NCBI GenBank assembly: GCA_040389005.1
Contig: JAZKAS010000029.1
Coordinates: 1 to 33,703, forward strand
DNA length: 33,703 nucleotides
Direction: 5' to 3'
DNA from: JAGOUN01 sp040389005
Lineage (GTDB): Bacteria; Pseudomonadota; Gammaproteobacteria; JAGOUN01
Part shown: one piece after another, positions 16,286-24,920 of the stretch
Layout of the letters: every line of letters starts with the position of its first letter
How positions within the stretch are numbered: position 1 is the first letter of the stretch
Notes under the pieces: generated by a model
Seen by the model: the letters and a program-made list of their open reading frames with translations, nothing else
Databases searched by the model: none
Told to the model about the DNA's origin: nothing
Made by a program: the position numbers and the translations under genes

Positions 16286-19099
16286 TCATTGACAAGCTTC
16301 ACAATCTGGATTATCAATCGAACACGCTTTTGGTGCAGATTCAATTTTCACTGCATTTAAACTTGCGTTTTCTACGGTTGATTTTTCTGTATTTGTTGCA
16401 CCTAAACTTCTTAAATAATAAGTCGTTTTTAAACCTTTTTTCCATGCGAATTTATACAAACTATCTAGTTTTGGACCGGATGGATCTGCCATATAAAGAT
16501 TGAGAGATTGTCCTTGATCAATCCATTTTTGTCGACGTGATGCGGCTTCAACTAACCAGCGTGGGTCGATTTCGAATGCAGTTGCAAATCGATCTTTAAT
16601 GATTTGTGGAATTCGCGCAATTTTATTCAAGCTACCATCGTAATATTTAAGATCATTGACCATAACATCATCCCAAAGATTGAGTTTTCGTAACTCTTCT
16701 ACTAAATAAGGATTAATGACGGTAAATTCTCCAGATAAATTTGATTTCACATACAAATTTTGATACGTGGGTTCAATAGATTGAGACACGCCGCAAATAT
16801 TTGAAATAGTTGCTGTTGGTGCAATCGCCATCGTATTTGAGTTTCGCATGCCCGCTTTTACTTTAGTGCGTAACGTATCCCAGTCGAGTGTTTTCGAACG
16901 GTCTTGTTCTAAATGTTCACCGCGTACTTTTGCGAGTAACTCAATAGAATCAATCGGCAAAATACCTTGGCTCCATAATGAGCCTTGAAAGCTTTCATAT
17001 GTACCACGTTCTTGTGCTAAATCAGCAGACGCTTCAATGGCATAATAACTCACGAGCTCCATCGATTCGTCAGCAAATTTCATCGCTTCATCTGACGTAT
17101 AAGCTAAACCTTTAAGATAAAGTGCATCTTGGAATCCCATAATGCCTAATCCCACTGGACGATGTTTCATATTCGCATTTCTAGCTTGTGGAACAGAATA
17201 AAAATTCACATCCAACACATTATCTAACATGCGAACAGCAGTTCTCACTGTGGCACGCAATTTTTCTTTATTTAAATCGCCGTTTAGATTTATATGTGCT
17301 GCCATATTGATACTACCTAAATTACATACGGCGATTTCATCTTTAGAAGTATTTAACGTAATTTCTGTACAAAGATTTGAGCTATGAACAACTCCGCAAT
17401 GTTGTTGTGGTGAACGCAAATTGCAAGGATCTTTAAATGTCATCCAAGGATGGCCTGTTTCAAATAACATGCTCAACATTTTTCGCCATAAATTAGTCGC
17501 GGGTATTTTTTTGAAAACTTTGATGTCACCTTTTTCAGCGAGTTGCTCGTATTCTGCATAACGCTTTTCAAATGCGGCGCCATATAAATCATGTAAATCA
17601 GGTGCCTCATTCGGAGAAAATAAAGTCCAATCTTGTTTTTCAATGACGCGCTTCATGAATAGGTCTGGAATCCAATTCGCTGTATTCATATCGTGTGTAC
17701 GACGGCGTTCATCTCCCGTATTTTTACGTAATTCCAAAAACTCTTCAATATCCATATGCCAGGTTTCTAAATAAGCGCAAACGGCGCCTTGACGTTTGCC
17801 ACCTTGATTGACGGCAATGGCGGTGGCATTCGCAACATTTAAGAAAGGTACAACGCCTTGTGATTTTCCATTCGTACCTTTAATGCGAGCGCCGAGTGCC
17901 CGAACCGGTGTCCAATCGTTGCCTAATCCGCCGGCGAATTTTGATAATAATGCATTATCTTTTATCGCGCTGTAAATGCCGTCTAAATCATCAGGGACGG
18001 TGGTTAAAAAACAACTGGAAAGTTGAGGGCGACGTGTGCCCGCATTAAATAAAGTCGGTGTTGAGGTCATATAATCAAAGCTAGAAATCAGATTATAAAA
18101 TTCAATCGCTTTTTCAGTTTTATTTTTTTCATTAAGCGCTAACCCCATTGCAACACGCATATAAAAGGCTTGTGGTAATTCATAACGAATGCTATTGCTG
18201 TGAAGAAAATAACGATCATAAAGTGTTTGCAAACTCAGATAAGTAAATTGTAAATCACGTGTTGAATCAAGTGCTGTGCCTAATTTTTCTAAATCAAATT
18301 CATTGCCAAGACGTATATCTAACATTTCTAACTCAATGCCTTTGTGAATAAAAGCTTTGAAATAAGCCGGATACAATTTCATCATTTCTTCGTAAGAAGC
18401 ATCTTTAGCAACATTCACAAAAGCGAGCGCTTCGCCGCGTAGTGTATCTAATAAAAGTCGTGCGGTAACATAGGTATAATTCGGTTCTTTTTCAATCATG
18501 GTGCGTGCGGACATAATCAATGCTTTGGATAAATCGTCGATAGAAATACCATCAAATATGTTGCGGATCGCGTCTTGTAAAATAGTATTTGATTCTACAT
18601 AAGCTAAATCTTGGCAGGCGGTTGTCACTCTTTTTTCAAAACGCTTCATGTCTAAAGGAACGAGCGCGCCGTCATTAAGCTTGATGCGTAACGAAGATTG
18701 GTTTTCTACTTTGGCTTGAGTCATTTCACGTTCTTTGCGACGTTCTTCACGGTATAAGACATAAGAGCGAGCAATTTTTTGTTCTCCCGCACGCATTAAA
18801 GCTAATTCAACTTGATCTTGGATGTCTTCGATAGAAATTAAGCTGCCATTATGAATATTGAGCATTAAGCGCGAGGTAATTTGTTCTGCAACCGAGTGAG
18901 CTAGCTCATGGGTGCGCACTGAGCCGATCGCTTCTTTGCCTTCAACCGCAATAATCGCCTTAGCGACAGCTGTATAAATTTTTTCTTGATCGTATACGGT
19001 AGTTGGTGGAACATGGCCTTTGCGGCGAATGACTTCAAGCTTGCCTGGTTGTAGATTTTTAGTTTCAGCTTGTGCATTTTTTGCGTAATCATTGCTCAT
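16286..19099 (-). CDS. nrdA: Ribonucleoside-diphosphate reductase alpha subunit
   Basis: Catalytic subunit making dNDPs. At 937 residues it is far longer than E. coli NrdA (761) because of the N-terminal extension: an ATP-cone at about 22-115 (VIRRKGHVPPTTVYDQEKI) and a second, degenerate cone-like segment at about 138-235, the two-cone arrangement known from Pseudomonas. The catalytic barrel has SSCFLTTVPDD, NLCTEITLNT (active-site C-x-E), VCNLGSINM and GLGIMGFQDALYLKG. The C-terminal swinging arm ends CEACQ with Cys933 and Cys936. The start ATG is preceded by a perfect AGGAGG. NrdR and DnaA sites lie upstream. Confidence 0.97.
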   Translation of the reverse strand: MSNDYAKNAQAETKNLQPGKLEVIRRKGHVPPTTVYDQEKIYTAVAKAIIAVEGKEAIGSVRTHELAHSVAEQITSRLMLNIHNGSLISIEDIQDQVELALMRAGEQKIARSYVLYREERRKEREMTQAKVENQSSLRIKLNDGALVPLDMKRFEKRVTTACQDLAYVESNTILQDAIRNIFDGISIDDLSKALIMSARTMIEKEPNYTYVTARLLLDTLRGEALAFVNVAKDASYEEMMKLYPAYFKAFIHKGIELEMLDIRLGNEFDLEKLGTALDSTRDLQFTYLSLQTLYDRYFLHSNSIRYELPQAFYMRVAMGLALNEKNKTEKAIEFYNLISSFDYMTSTPTLFNAGTRRPQLSSCFLTTVPDDLDGIYSAIKDNALLSKFAGGLGNDWTPVRALGARIKGTNGKSQGVVPFLNVANATAIAVNQGGKRQGAVCAYLETWHMDIEEFLELRKNTGDERRRTHDMNTANWIPDLFMKRVIEKQDWTLFSPNEAPDLHDLYGAAFEKRYAEYEQLAEKGDIKVFKKIPATNLWRKMLSMLFETGHPWMTFKDPCNLRSPQQHCGVVHSSNLCTEITLNTSKDEIAVCNLGSINMAAHINLNGDLNKEKLRATVRTAVRMLDNVLDVNFYSVPQARNANMKHRPVGLGIMGFQDALYLKGLAYTSDEAMKFADESMELVSYYAIEASADLAQERGTYESFQGSLWSQGILPIDSIELLAKVRGEHLEQDRSKTLDWDTLRTKVKAGMRNSNTMAIAPTATISNICGVSQSIEPTYQNLYVKSNLSGEFTVINPYLVEELRKLNLWDDVMVNDLKYYDGSLNKIARIPQIIKDRFATAFEIDPRWLVEAASRRQKWIDQGQSLNLYMADPSGPKLDSLYKFAWKKGLKTTYYLRSLGATNTEKSTVENASLNAVKIESAPKACSIDNPDCEACQ

Positions 19100-19145
19100 T
19101 GGGCTTTCCTCCTAGGTTTTTTGTTCGATAAAGTAGTTTACAAAT

Positions 19146-19161
19146 ACACAATATATTGTGT
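19146..19161 (-). promoter_or_regulatory. NrdR box 1 upstream of nrdA
   Basis: ACACAATATATTGTGT is a perfect 16-bp palindrome that fits the NrdR-box consensus (acaCwAtATaTwGtgt). It overlaps the proposed nrdA -10 (leftward TATTGT at 19148-19153). NrdR represses ribonucleotide reductase genes when dATP is high. Confidence 0.88.
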
Positions 19162-19176
19162 TTTCCAGTTTGTTAA
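19148..19176 (-). promoter_or_regulatory. Putative nrdA promoter
   Basis: Leftward -35 TTAACA (19171-19176, 5 of 6 to consensus), 17-bp spacer, and -10 TATTGT (19148-19153, 4 of 6). The -10 lies inside NrdR box 1 and the -35 touches box 2, so a bound repressor would block polymerase. Confidence 0.5.
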
Positions 19177-19192
19177 ATACAATATAATGTGA
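19177..19192 (-). promoter_or_regulatory. NrdR box 2 upstream of nrdA
   Basis: ATACAATATAATGTGA is a diverged copy of box 1. Its centre is 31 bp from box 1, about three helical turns, the typical spacing of paired NrdR boxes. Confidence 0.75.
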
Positions 19193-19219
19193 TTTTATGC
19201 TGACTGCAAGGGGATATCC

Positions 19220-19228
19220 TGTGGATAA
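19220..19228 (-). promoter_or_regulatory. Consensus DnaA box upstream of nrdA
   Basis: TGTGGATAA, the reverse complement of the perfect DnaA box TTATCCACA, lies 28 bp upstream of NrdR box 2. In E. coli nrdAB is regulated by DnaA from upstream boxes, so the position makes sense. A single 9-mer could also occur by chance. Confidence 0.55.
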
Positions 19229-19335
19229 GCTGTGAAATAGAAATATATTAAAATAATGAGAGAATAGCTTGCTTGAAGTGCCGAACATCGCTATCTTTTC
19301 AGGTTAATTAACTCAATAGTATGCGAGAAAACCAT

Positions 19336-20088
19336 ATGTCAGAAGAAATTCAAGTTAAAACACCGAAACGAGGCGTTTATCTTCTTCCTAATATATTCAC
19401 AACCGCAGGTTTATTTGCCGGATTTTATTCGATTGTCGCAGCGATGCAGCACCATTTTGGTATTGCATGTGCAGCGATTTTTATCGCGATGATCGCTGAT
19501 GGCTTGGATGGCCGTGTGGCGCGCTTAACGAATACACAAAGTGCATTTGGAGCTGAATATGACAGCTTGTCTGATATGGTCGCGTTTGGATTAGCGCCTG
19601 CATTACTTATGTATACCTGGTCGCTTAATTGCTTAGGAAAATTTGGTTGGTTATGTGCTTTTTTCTATGTTGCATGTACAGCGTTGCGTTTGGCACGTTT
19701 TAATACGCAACTAGAAAATGCCGATAAACGCTTTTTTACTGGTTTAGCGTGTCCAGCCGCTGCGGCTGTTTTAGCAGGCGCAGTTTGGTTTTTATTAGAA
19801 AATACGACAGTTATAGGAAAATCAATTGCAATACCCATGGCGGCACTTACTATTATTGTGGGTGCGCTAGAAGTGAGTAATATTAAATATTATAGCTTTA
19901 AAGTGTTAAACTTCCGTCATCATGTACCATTTACCGTGTTAGTTTTCGCGGTCATGGTCATCATGCTCATTGCTTTAGATCCTGCTCAAGTACTTTTTTA
20001 CGCATTCAGCGCCTATTTAATTTTAGGTCCTATTATTGCATGGCGATGTCTGCATAAAGATAAGAGAGTCAACGGCTCTTTGGATTGA
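19336..20088 (+). CDS. pssA: CDP-diacylglycerol-serine O-phosphatidyltransferase
   Basis: Makes phosphatidylserine, the precursor of phosphatidylethanolamine. The CDP-alcohol phosphotransferase motif is complete: DGLDGRVAR, eight residues, then GAEYDSLSD (D-G-x2-D-G-x-A-R-x8-G-x3-D-x3-D). Several hydrophobic helices span about 15-235. This is the integral-membrane (Bacillus-type) enzyme, not the phospholipase-D-like PssA of E. coli. ATG 19336 (MSEEIQVKTPKRGVYLLPN) matches the usual start of the family and has GAGAAA upstream; an in-frame ATG at 19321 would add five residues but has no ribosome site nearby. It is divergent from nrdA. Confidence 0.92.
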   Translation: MSEEIQVKTPKRGVYLLPNIFTTAGLFAGFYSIVAAMQHHFGIACAAIFIAMIADGLDGRVARLTNTQSAFGAEYDSLSDMVAFGLAPALLMYTWSLNCLGKFGWLCAFFYVACTALRLARFNTQLENADKRFFTGLACPAAAAVLAGAVWFLLENTTVIGKSIAIPMAALTIIVGALEVSNIKYYSFKVLNFRHHVPFTVLVFAVMVIMLIALDPAQVLFYAFSAYLILGPIIAWRCLHKDKRVNGSLD

Positions 20089-20139
20089 CCGATAAAAGTT
20101 TATTACTAATTTGGCTGATATTCTGGTTAAAAAGAGTTA

Positions 20140-20871
20140 TTACGGTGTTTTTTCGCCAGCAAGAATAGTCTTCTGGTGTTGNNNNNNNNNNTAGAGATAC
20201 AACGAAGTGACTTCTCCTTCTCGATGGCCATAGAGTACGAATTTTTTTAACTCGTTATGTTCTTTCTGATTTAAAAATCTCGCAATGTTTTCTGATGATG
20301 TTGTCTGCTTAGTAGTTATTGATGGGTTTCTAGGTTGCAAAGAAAGCCTAATAAAATTAATCAAGGTAAATCTTATTTGTCGTTCCAGAGTTTCATTATC
20401 TTCAAGCTGGGTGGCTTCTTCAATTTGTAATTTCCATGTATTCTTTATCTTAATTAACGCGCCATACTTTTCATTGATCTTTTCTTGAGGATTGACGCGA
20501 GCAATATATGCCATTAAACCATCTAACTGGTCTGTTATTTTTTTCAAAATCTTTTTCTTCGCGTAATTTAAAAATCTATCTTTACATGCTTCGAAAACTC
20601 GATCCTGAATACCTTGATTATATCCTGAGGCAGCAGCGCTAAGCGCAATGCGGAGTTGCTTTTCAAAGGTTTTAATTGTGTCTTCAGGATTCTCTTTGTC
20701 CACTAAATCTATTTCAAGGCGCTTGTAATTATTATCAGGATTATTAGATGGATTAGGATTGTCAACATATGACACAACCATTTCAGAGCCACGTACTCCT
20801 CTACTTGCACCTGTAACGAGAGAAAAAATATGACCTAAAACATCCTGAATTAAGTCTTCTTCATCTTTCAT
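20140..20871 (-). CDS. Hypothetical helical protein, interrupted by assembly gap near its end
   Basis: I do not recognise this 243-residue product. It has no signal peptide or membrane helix. The sequence is mostly charged helical segments (for example DRFLNYAKKKILKKITDQLDGL and LEDNETLERQIRFTLINFIRL, read separately), with an Asn/Pro-rich loop near residues 34-47. A 10-N gap at 20182-20191 lies in the last 25 codons, so the final residues (after about 226) and the stop may be in the wrong frame. AGGG upstream of the ATG supports translation. It stands alone between pssA (convergent) and sdaA. A lineage-specific secreted effector is possible but unproven. Confidence 0.7.
   Translation of the reverse strand: MKDEEDLIQDVLGHIFSLVTGASRGVRGSEMVVSYVDNPNPSNNPDNNYKRLEIDLVDKENPEDTIKTFEKQLRIALSAAASGYNQGIQDRVFEACKDRFLNYAKKKILKKITDQLDGLMAYIARVNPQEKINEKYGALIKIKNTWKLQIEEATQLEDNETLERQIRFTLINFIRLSLQPRNPSITTKQTTSSENIARFLNQKEHNELKKFVLYGHREGEVTSLYLXXXXQHQKTILAGEKTP
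20182..20191. other. Assembly gap (10 N)
   Basis: Fixed-size placeholder close to the 3' end of the 243-residue hypothetical gene; the true size and frame across it cannot be judged because no homologue is known to me. Confidence 0.95.
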
Positions 20872-20942
20872 ACAAACCCTATATCTTTTAATAAAACCTG
20901 TCGGGAATATAGTGCATCAAGCGTGTTATTTCCAGTAGCTCT

Positions 20943-22340
20943 TTAACACTCAATGTAACTTGCGGCCAACCCACCTAATGAAGTTTCTTTGTAAATATGA
21001 TTCATATCTTCACCGGTTTTTTTCATGGTGAGAATCGCTTGATCAAGAGAGATTTTATGGGTACCGTCACCTTCCATTGAAAGGCGCATAGCATTCACAG
21101 CTTTCCAAGATCCCATCGCGTTGCGTTCAATACACGGAATTTGTACGAGCCCACCAACAGGATCGCATGTCATTCCCAAGTGATGTTCAATTGCGATTTC
21201 AGCGGCATTTTCAACTTGCGCAAGTGTACCATCTAAAACAGCGGTGAGTGCGCCTGCGGCCATTGAGGAGGCGACACCAACCTCGCCTTGGCAACCGACC
21301 TCTGCGCCAGAGATTGAGGCATTTTTCTTAAATAAAATCGTAATGGCAGCAGCGGTAAGTAAAAATTCAATAATTTTTTCTTCACCATTTGTATGAGTAT
21401 AAAAAGTTAAATAATAATGTAGCACTGCGGGAATAATGCCCGCTGCGCCATTGGTGGGCGCAGTGACAACGCGACCGCCAGCGGCATTTTCTTCATTGAC
21501 GGCGATAGCAAATAAGTTGAGCCAACTCATGCTATCTATGTGCTCAAACGATGTAGGTTTACCTTTTTTCATTAATAGTTCATGCAGATTTTTTGCGCGA
21601 CGTTTAACATTTAAACCGCCGGGTAAGATGCCACCGGTTTGACAGCCTTTTTCTATGCACGCATGCATCGCGGTGTATACTTTTAAAAGACGTGCGCGTA
21701 CATTTTCTTCACCGTGCATGAAGCTTTCATTTGCCATCATTAATTCTGCGATGGTCAAATGATGTTTGCGACATTGTGCCATAAGTTCTTCGGTGTTATT
21801 GAAAGGATAAGGGCATGAGGTAATATCTTCGTTAGCGGAAGGGCGACCACCGGCAGCTCCTACATCGGCTTCGTCTTCGGTAATAATAAATCCACCGCCA
21901 ATGGAATAATAAATATCATGAACAAGAAGATTACTTTCTGCATCAAATGCTTTGAAACTCATGCCATTGGAATGTTTGGGTAATAACGTTTCTAAATTTA
22001 ATATTAAGTGCAATGCTGGATTAAAGGTAATTTTTTTTGTTTGGTTGAGAAACAGCGTATGAGATTCATCGATATTTCTCATGCGCTCATCAACAGAATC
22101 AGGATTAATAAATTCGGGATCTTCACCTTCTAAACCCATTAAAATCGCTTTATCCGTTCCATGACCTTTGCCTGTAAAGGCGAGCGAACCATAAACCTCT
22201 ACTGTAATATAATGTGTTTTATTTAAAAGATCAGAGTGAGTAATTTTTTCAGCAAATTTACGTGCCGCGCGCATCGGCCCAACCGTGTGCGAACTTGATG
22301 GGCCAATACCAATTGAAAAAAGATCAAATACACTAATCAT
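20943..22340 (-). CDS. sdaA: L-serine ammonia-lyase, single-chain [4Fe-4S] type
   Basis: Deaminates L-serine to pyruvate and ammonia, feeding serine into central metabolism. The N-terminal domain begins MISVFDLFSIGIGPSSSHTVGP (read as two parts). The catalytic domain holds the iron-sulfur cysteines Cys350 (GCQGEVG), Cys392 and Cys403 (CDPVGGLVQIPC). The last residue of the protein is Cys465. These four positions are each seven higher than Cys343, 385, 396 and 458 of the Legionella pneumophila enzyme, where the C-terminal Cys caps the cluster as fourth ligand until substrate displaces it. It lies 5 bp after the CsiV-like gene, probably at the end of the min transcript. Confidence 0.96.
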   Translation of the reverse strand: MISVFDLFSIGIGPSSSHTVGPMRAARKFAEKITHSDLLNKTHYITVEVYGSLAFTGKGHGTDKAILMGLEGEDPEFINPDSVDERMRNIDESHTLFLNQTKKITFNPALHLILNLETLLPKHSNGMSFKAFDAESNLLVHDIYYSIGGGFIITEDEADVGAAGGRPSANEDITSCPYPFNNTEELMAQCRKHHLTIAELMMANESFMHGEENVRARLLKVYTAMHACIEKGCQTGGILPGGLNVKRRAKNLHELLMKKGKPTSFEHIDSMSWLNLFAIAVNEENAAGGRVVTAPTNGAAGIIPAVLHYYLTFYTHTNGEEKIIEFLLTAAAITILFKKNASISGAEVGCQGEVGVASSMAAGALTAVLDGTLAQVENAAEIAIEHHLGMTCDPVGGLVQIPCIERNAMGSWKAVNAMRLSMEGDGTHKISLDQAILTMKKTGEDMNHIYKETSLGGLAASYIEC

Positions 22341-22345
22341 TGCAT

Positions 22346-22909
22346 TTATTGTCCGTTGTCATGTGTAATCAATACTAAAGCACCATAAATAGGGCCATCG
22401 ATATATTGCAATTGATTATTGGGGGTTTGATAGGTCTCATCCAGCGCTATGATTTTATTTTTAGCAAGTAATTGTGTTTGAAAATGCACGTCAAGATTAT
22501 ATTTTAATGTAATATTTATTAAGCCGTCGAGAATAGAATCGTTATTATCAAAGGCTTTATGAAAATGGAATGTCGTCGGAGTTTCATTTTCAAGTGACGC
22601 TATCCAAGCGTGGTTATAAATGAGCGTATATGTTTTATCGCGTGAGAGTGTCTGATTAGAGCCTGAAAGCGCTGAAGCAATTGCGGGTAATGAGTCTATA
22701 TTAATACTTTTTTCAAAATTTTTTTCTGTCCAACGGTTAGTTAAGCGCGCTGACGTATTTTTGTCGGCTGGTAAGTGTTTAAATATAAGAACAGATATTT
22801 TGTAGAGACGAGCGTTTTCATTATCAGCATAAATATTGGAAGTAAATAAAAAAGAAGTTAATAGGGCAATACTTAAAAATATTGCCCGAAATTGTTTACT
22901 CATCTGCAT
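22346..22909 (-). CDS. CsiV-like periplasmic protein (tentative)
   Basis: 187 residues with a clear signal peptide (hydrophobic core about 9-24, cleavage likely after NIYA). The mature part starts YKISVLIFKHL, and later segments SRDKTYTLIYNHAW and LQYIDGPIYGALVLI resemble the CsiV family (PF10972), whose members read roughly 'Y-x-V-E-V-I-V-F' near the start, 'Y-x-x-L-x-H-x-x-W' in the middle and 'Y-x-D-x-P-x-x-G-x-L-V' at the end. CsiV is a periplasmic cell-wall protein needed for cell shape in Vibrio. The family call is by eye. The start overlaps minE by 14 bp, so it is translationally coupled to a division operon. ATG 22903 is an alternative start. Confidence 0.75.
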   Translation of the reverse strand: MQMSKQFRAIFLSIALLTSFLFTSNIYADNENARLYKISVLIFKHLPADKNTSARLTNRWTEKNFEKSINIDSLPAIASALSGSNQTLSRDKTYTLIYNHAWIASLENETPTTFHFHKAFDNNDSILDGLINITLKYNLDVHFQTQLLAKNKIIALDETYQTPNNQLQYIDGPIYGALVLITHDNGQ

Positions 22910-23150
22910 TGGGCACTACAAAATTCATTTCAATCGTCGAATGATTGTCTTGTCGATGCATTTGAATATTAATTTGATCTTCTTGCAGAGGCATATATTT
23001 TGCAATCACCGCAATTAATTCTTTTTTAAGCTGTGGAAGAAAATCGGGCGCAGTATTATTTGTTCTCTCATGAGAAATAATAATTTGTAAACGCTCTTTG
23101 GCGAGATTCGCAGATTTTTTCTTTGGAAGTAAAAAGTTAAATATACTCAT
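22896..23150 (-). CDS. minE: Cell division topological specificity factor MinE
   Basis: 84 residues. The N-terminal amphipathic membrane-binding segment MSIFNFLLPKKKSANLAKER is followed by the MinD-contact helix (ERLQIIISHER) and the dimerisation domain with LKKELIAVIAKY. MinE displaces MinCD from midcell and drives pole-to-pole oscillation. It overlaps minD by 4 bp. Confidence 0.97.
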   Translation of the reverse strand: MSIFNFLLPKKKSANLAKERLQIIISHERTNNTAPDFLPQLKKELIAVIAKYMPLQEDQINIQMHRQDNHSTIEMNFVVPNADE

Positions 23151-23977
23151 CGTGCTGTTTCCTCGCCAATACCAAACATCCGTTTAAATAAACCGCGCTT
23201 TTGTTTTTTCAAGAAAGACTCTGGCGTTTTATCTTCGCCAATGAATTTAGCAATCGCACGTCGGTACGCCATACCTGCTTCGCTTTCATCAAATAGTGTC
23301 ACTGGAACCCCGGCATTCGAAGCGCTTAACACGTCTTGTGATTCAGGAATAATGCCTAATAATGGAATCGCAAGAATATCTTGAATATCTTGCACGCTGA
23401 GCATTTCGCCTTTTTTCACACGCGCTTCTGAATAACGCGTAATCAGCAAATGTTCTTTAATAGAATCTTGGCCTAGGGTCGCGCGATGCGATTTACTATT
23501 CAATATGCCTAAAATACGATCAGAATCGCGTACTGAAGAAACTTCAGGATTCGTGACAATAATCGCGCTATCGGCAAAGTACATCGCCATCATTGCACCT
23601 TTTTCAATACCGGCAGGTGAATCACAAACGATATAATCAAATTCTTGTTTGAGCTCATCGATGATTTCTTTAACACCTTCGGTGGTTAATGCATCTTTAT
23701 CGCGCGTTTGAGAAGCAGGTAGAATAAACAGTTGGTCGCAACGTTTATCTTTAATAAGAGCCTGTTTAACAGTCGCTTCTTTATTAATGACATTAATGAA
23801 GTCATAGACGACACGACGTTCGCACCCCATAATTAAATCAAGGTTGCGAAGCCCGACATCAAAATCAATGACGACGGTTTTAAAGCCACAAAGGGCTAAG
23901 CCAGTTGAAATGGCAGCGCTGGTAGTGGTTTTTCCCACTCCGCCTTTGCCAGAAGTTACTACGATTACATGCGCCAT
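23147..23977 (-). CDS. minD: Septum site-determining ATPase MinD
   Basis: Membrane-cycling ATPase that recruits MinC. The deviant Walker A GKGGVGKTT is near the start, with VVIDFDVGLRNLDLIMGCE and YIVCDSPAGIE (Walker B) next. The C-terminal amphipathic membrane-targeting helix is GLFKRMFGIG. The 276-residue length is standard. A 100-bp gap separates it from minC; this gap contains a possible leftward promoter (TTGCAA, 18 bp, TAGATT), so minDE may have extra expression over minC. GAGGAAA precedes the ATG. Confidence 0.97.
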   Translation of the reverse strand: MAHVIVVTSGKGGVGKTTTSAAISTGLALCGFKTVVIDFDVGLRNLDLIMGCERRVVYDFINVINKEATVKQALIKDKRCDQLFILPASQTRDKDALTTEGVKEIIDELKQEFDYIVCDSPAGIEKGAMMAMYFADSAIIVTNPEVSSVRDSDRILGILNSKSHRATLGQDSIKEHLLITRYSEARVKKGEMLSVQDIQDILAIPLLGIIPESQDVLSASNAGVPVTLFDESEAGMAYRRAIAKFIGEDKTPESFLKKQKRGLFKRMFGIGEETAR

Positions 23978-24077
23978 AAAATTTCCTCGTCTATCGTTCT
24001 ATTCATTAATCTATCATTTCGTGCTTTATATTTGCAACTTTCTTATGTACGCCTAATCCACCCTACAGGATTTCGAT

Positions 24078-24794
24078 CTAGATTGATTTAAATTGAAGTT
24101 TATTGCCTTCAAGAAAAATTTCTAAAAATTGACTGCTATTTTTATGCTCATCAGGAATTTGCTCATTGACCAAATAATTTCCAGCAATCGCAATCAATTC
24201 TGCATCTAAATTTTTACAAAATATTTTAGCGTTCATATCGCCTTGAACACCGGCTAATGCGCGGCCATTCAGTGTTCCGTAAATATGGATATTACCATCA
24301 GCCAATACTTCTGCGCCATGACTAACGGTTGATGTAATGATTAGATCGCAGCCTTTTGCGTAGATCTGTTTGCCAGAACGTACAGGTTGATCAATGATTT
24401 TTGCAGTGACAATCGCTGGCGCAGCGGGTTTTTCTTCAATAATGATTTCTGGCGCGGCTTGTTCAATAGGCGCAACGGCAGTTTCTGTTTGTGCAATAAT
24501 GGCTAAATTTTGAGATTTTGCGATCTCTTTACATTCATTGCTATAGCTTTTTACACCAATCGGACATAAACGATACTGCCTCAGAATAGTTAATAACTTT
24601 AAAATATCTAAGGGGAGGTTATGTGTTTCGACCGTCGTTAAATCTAACAACACAGGCGTGGCATCAAAAAAATTCGGTGTTTTAGCAACTAACGCTTTGA
24701 GCTGTGCTTCGACTAGATCAAGGTTTGGCGTAAAAAGGGTCAAAGAAGTAAACGTCATTGACGAGGCTTTGAGTTGGAATCCGGCGGTGCTCAT
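24078..24794 (-). CDS. minC: Septum site-determining protein MinC
   Basis: Inhibits FtsZ assembly away from midcell. The N-terminal FtsZ-binding domain runs from FQLKASSMTFTSLTLF to about residue 105. A variable Ala/Pro-rich linker follows, then the C-terminal beta-helix from about 130 with RSGKQIYAKGCDLIIT, HGAEVLADGNIHIYG and NGRALAGVQGD, which bind MinD and dimerise. The 238 residues match the family (E. coli 231). The first ATG is kept because the preceding residues align with E. coli MSNTPIELKGSS. It is divergent from the acyl-CoA ligase gene across 126 bp. Confidence 0.95.
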   Translation of the reverse strand: MSTAGFQLKASSMTFTSLTLFTPNLDLVEAQLKALVAKTPNFFDATPVLLDLTTVETHNLPLDILKLLTILRQYRLCPIGVKSYSNECKEIAKSQNLAIIAQTETAVAPIEQAAPEIIIEEKPAAPAIVTAKIIDQPVRSGKQIYAKGCDLIITSTVSHGAEVLADGNIHIYGTLNGRALAGVQGDMNAKIFCKNLDAELIAIAGNYLVNEQIPDEHKNSSQFLEIFLEGNKLQFKSI

Positions 24795-24864
24795 AAATTC
24801 ACGTTTGTTAGAAAATTAGGGGCAAATTATTGGTTAAATTCGACTAATAAGCAAGAGCCGCTTC

Positions 24865-24893
24865 TTTACTGTTATTCCAGCATATTCTATGAT
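24865..24893 (+). promoter_or_regulatory. Putative promoter of the acyl-CoA ligase operon
   Basis: TTTACT (24865-24870), 17-bp spacer, TATGAT (24888-24893, 5 of 6 to the sigma-70 -10). It would start transcription about 20 bp before the ATG at 24921. Confidence 0.42.
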
Positions 24894-24920
24894 GAATAAA
24901 ACTACTCTCAAGGATGACGC

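Noticed and set aside
16255..16503. 82-codon plus-strand frame antisense to the nrdA end
   Set aside because: Leu-rich shadow of nrdA codons, starting inside the palindromic repeat, with no homology recognised.
20790..20830. LVTGASRG in the 243-residue hypothetical, resembling a short-chain dehydrogenase loop
   Set aside because: No other dehydrogenase motif (no NNA, no YxxxK) and the surrounding sequence is charged helix; chance match.
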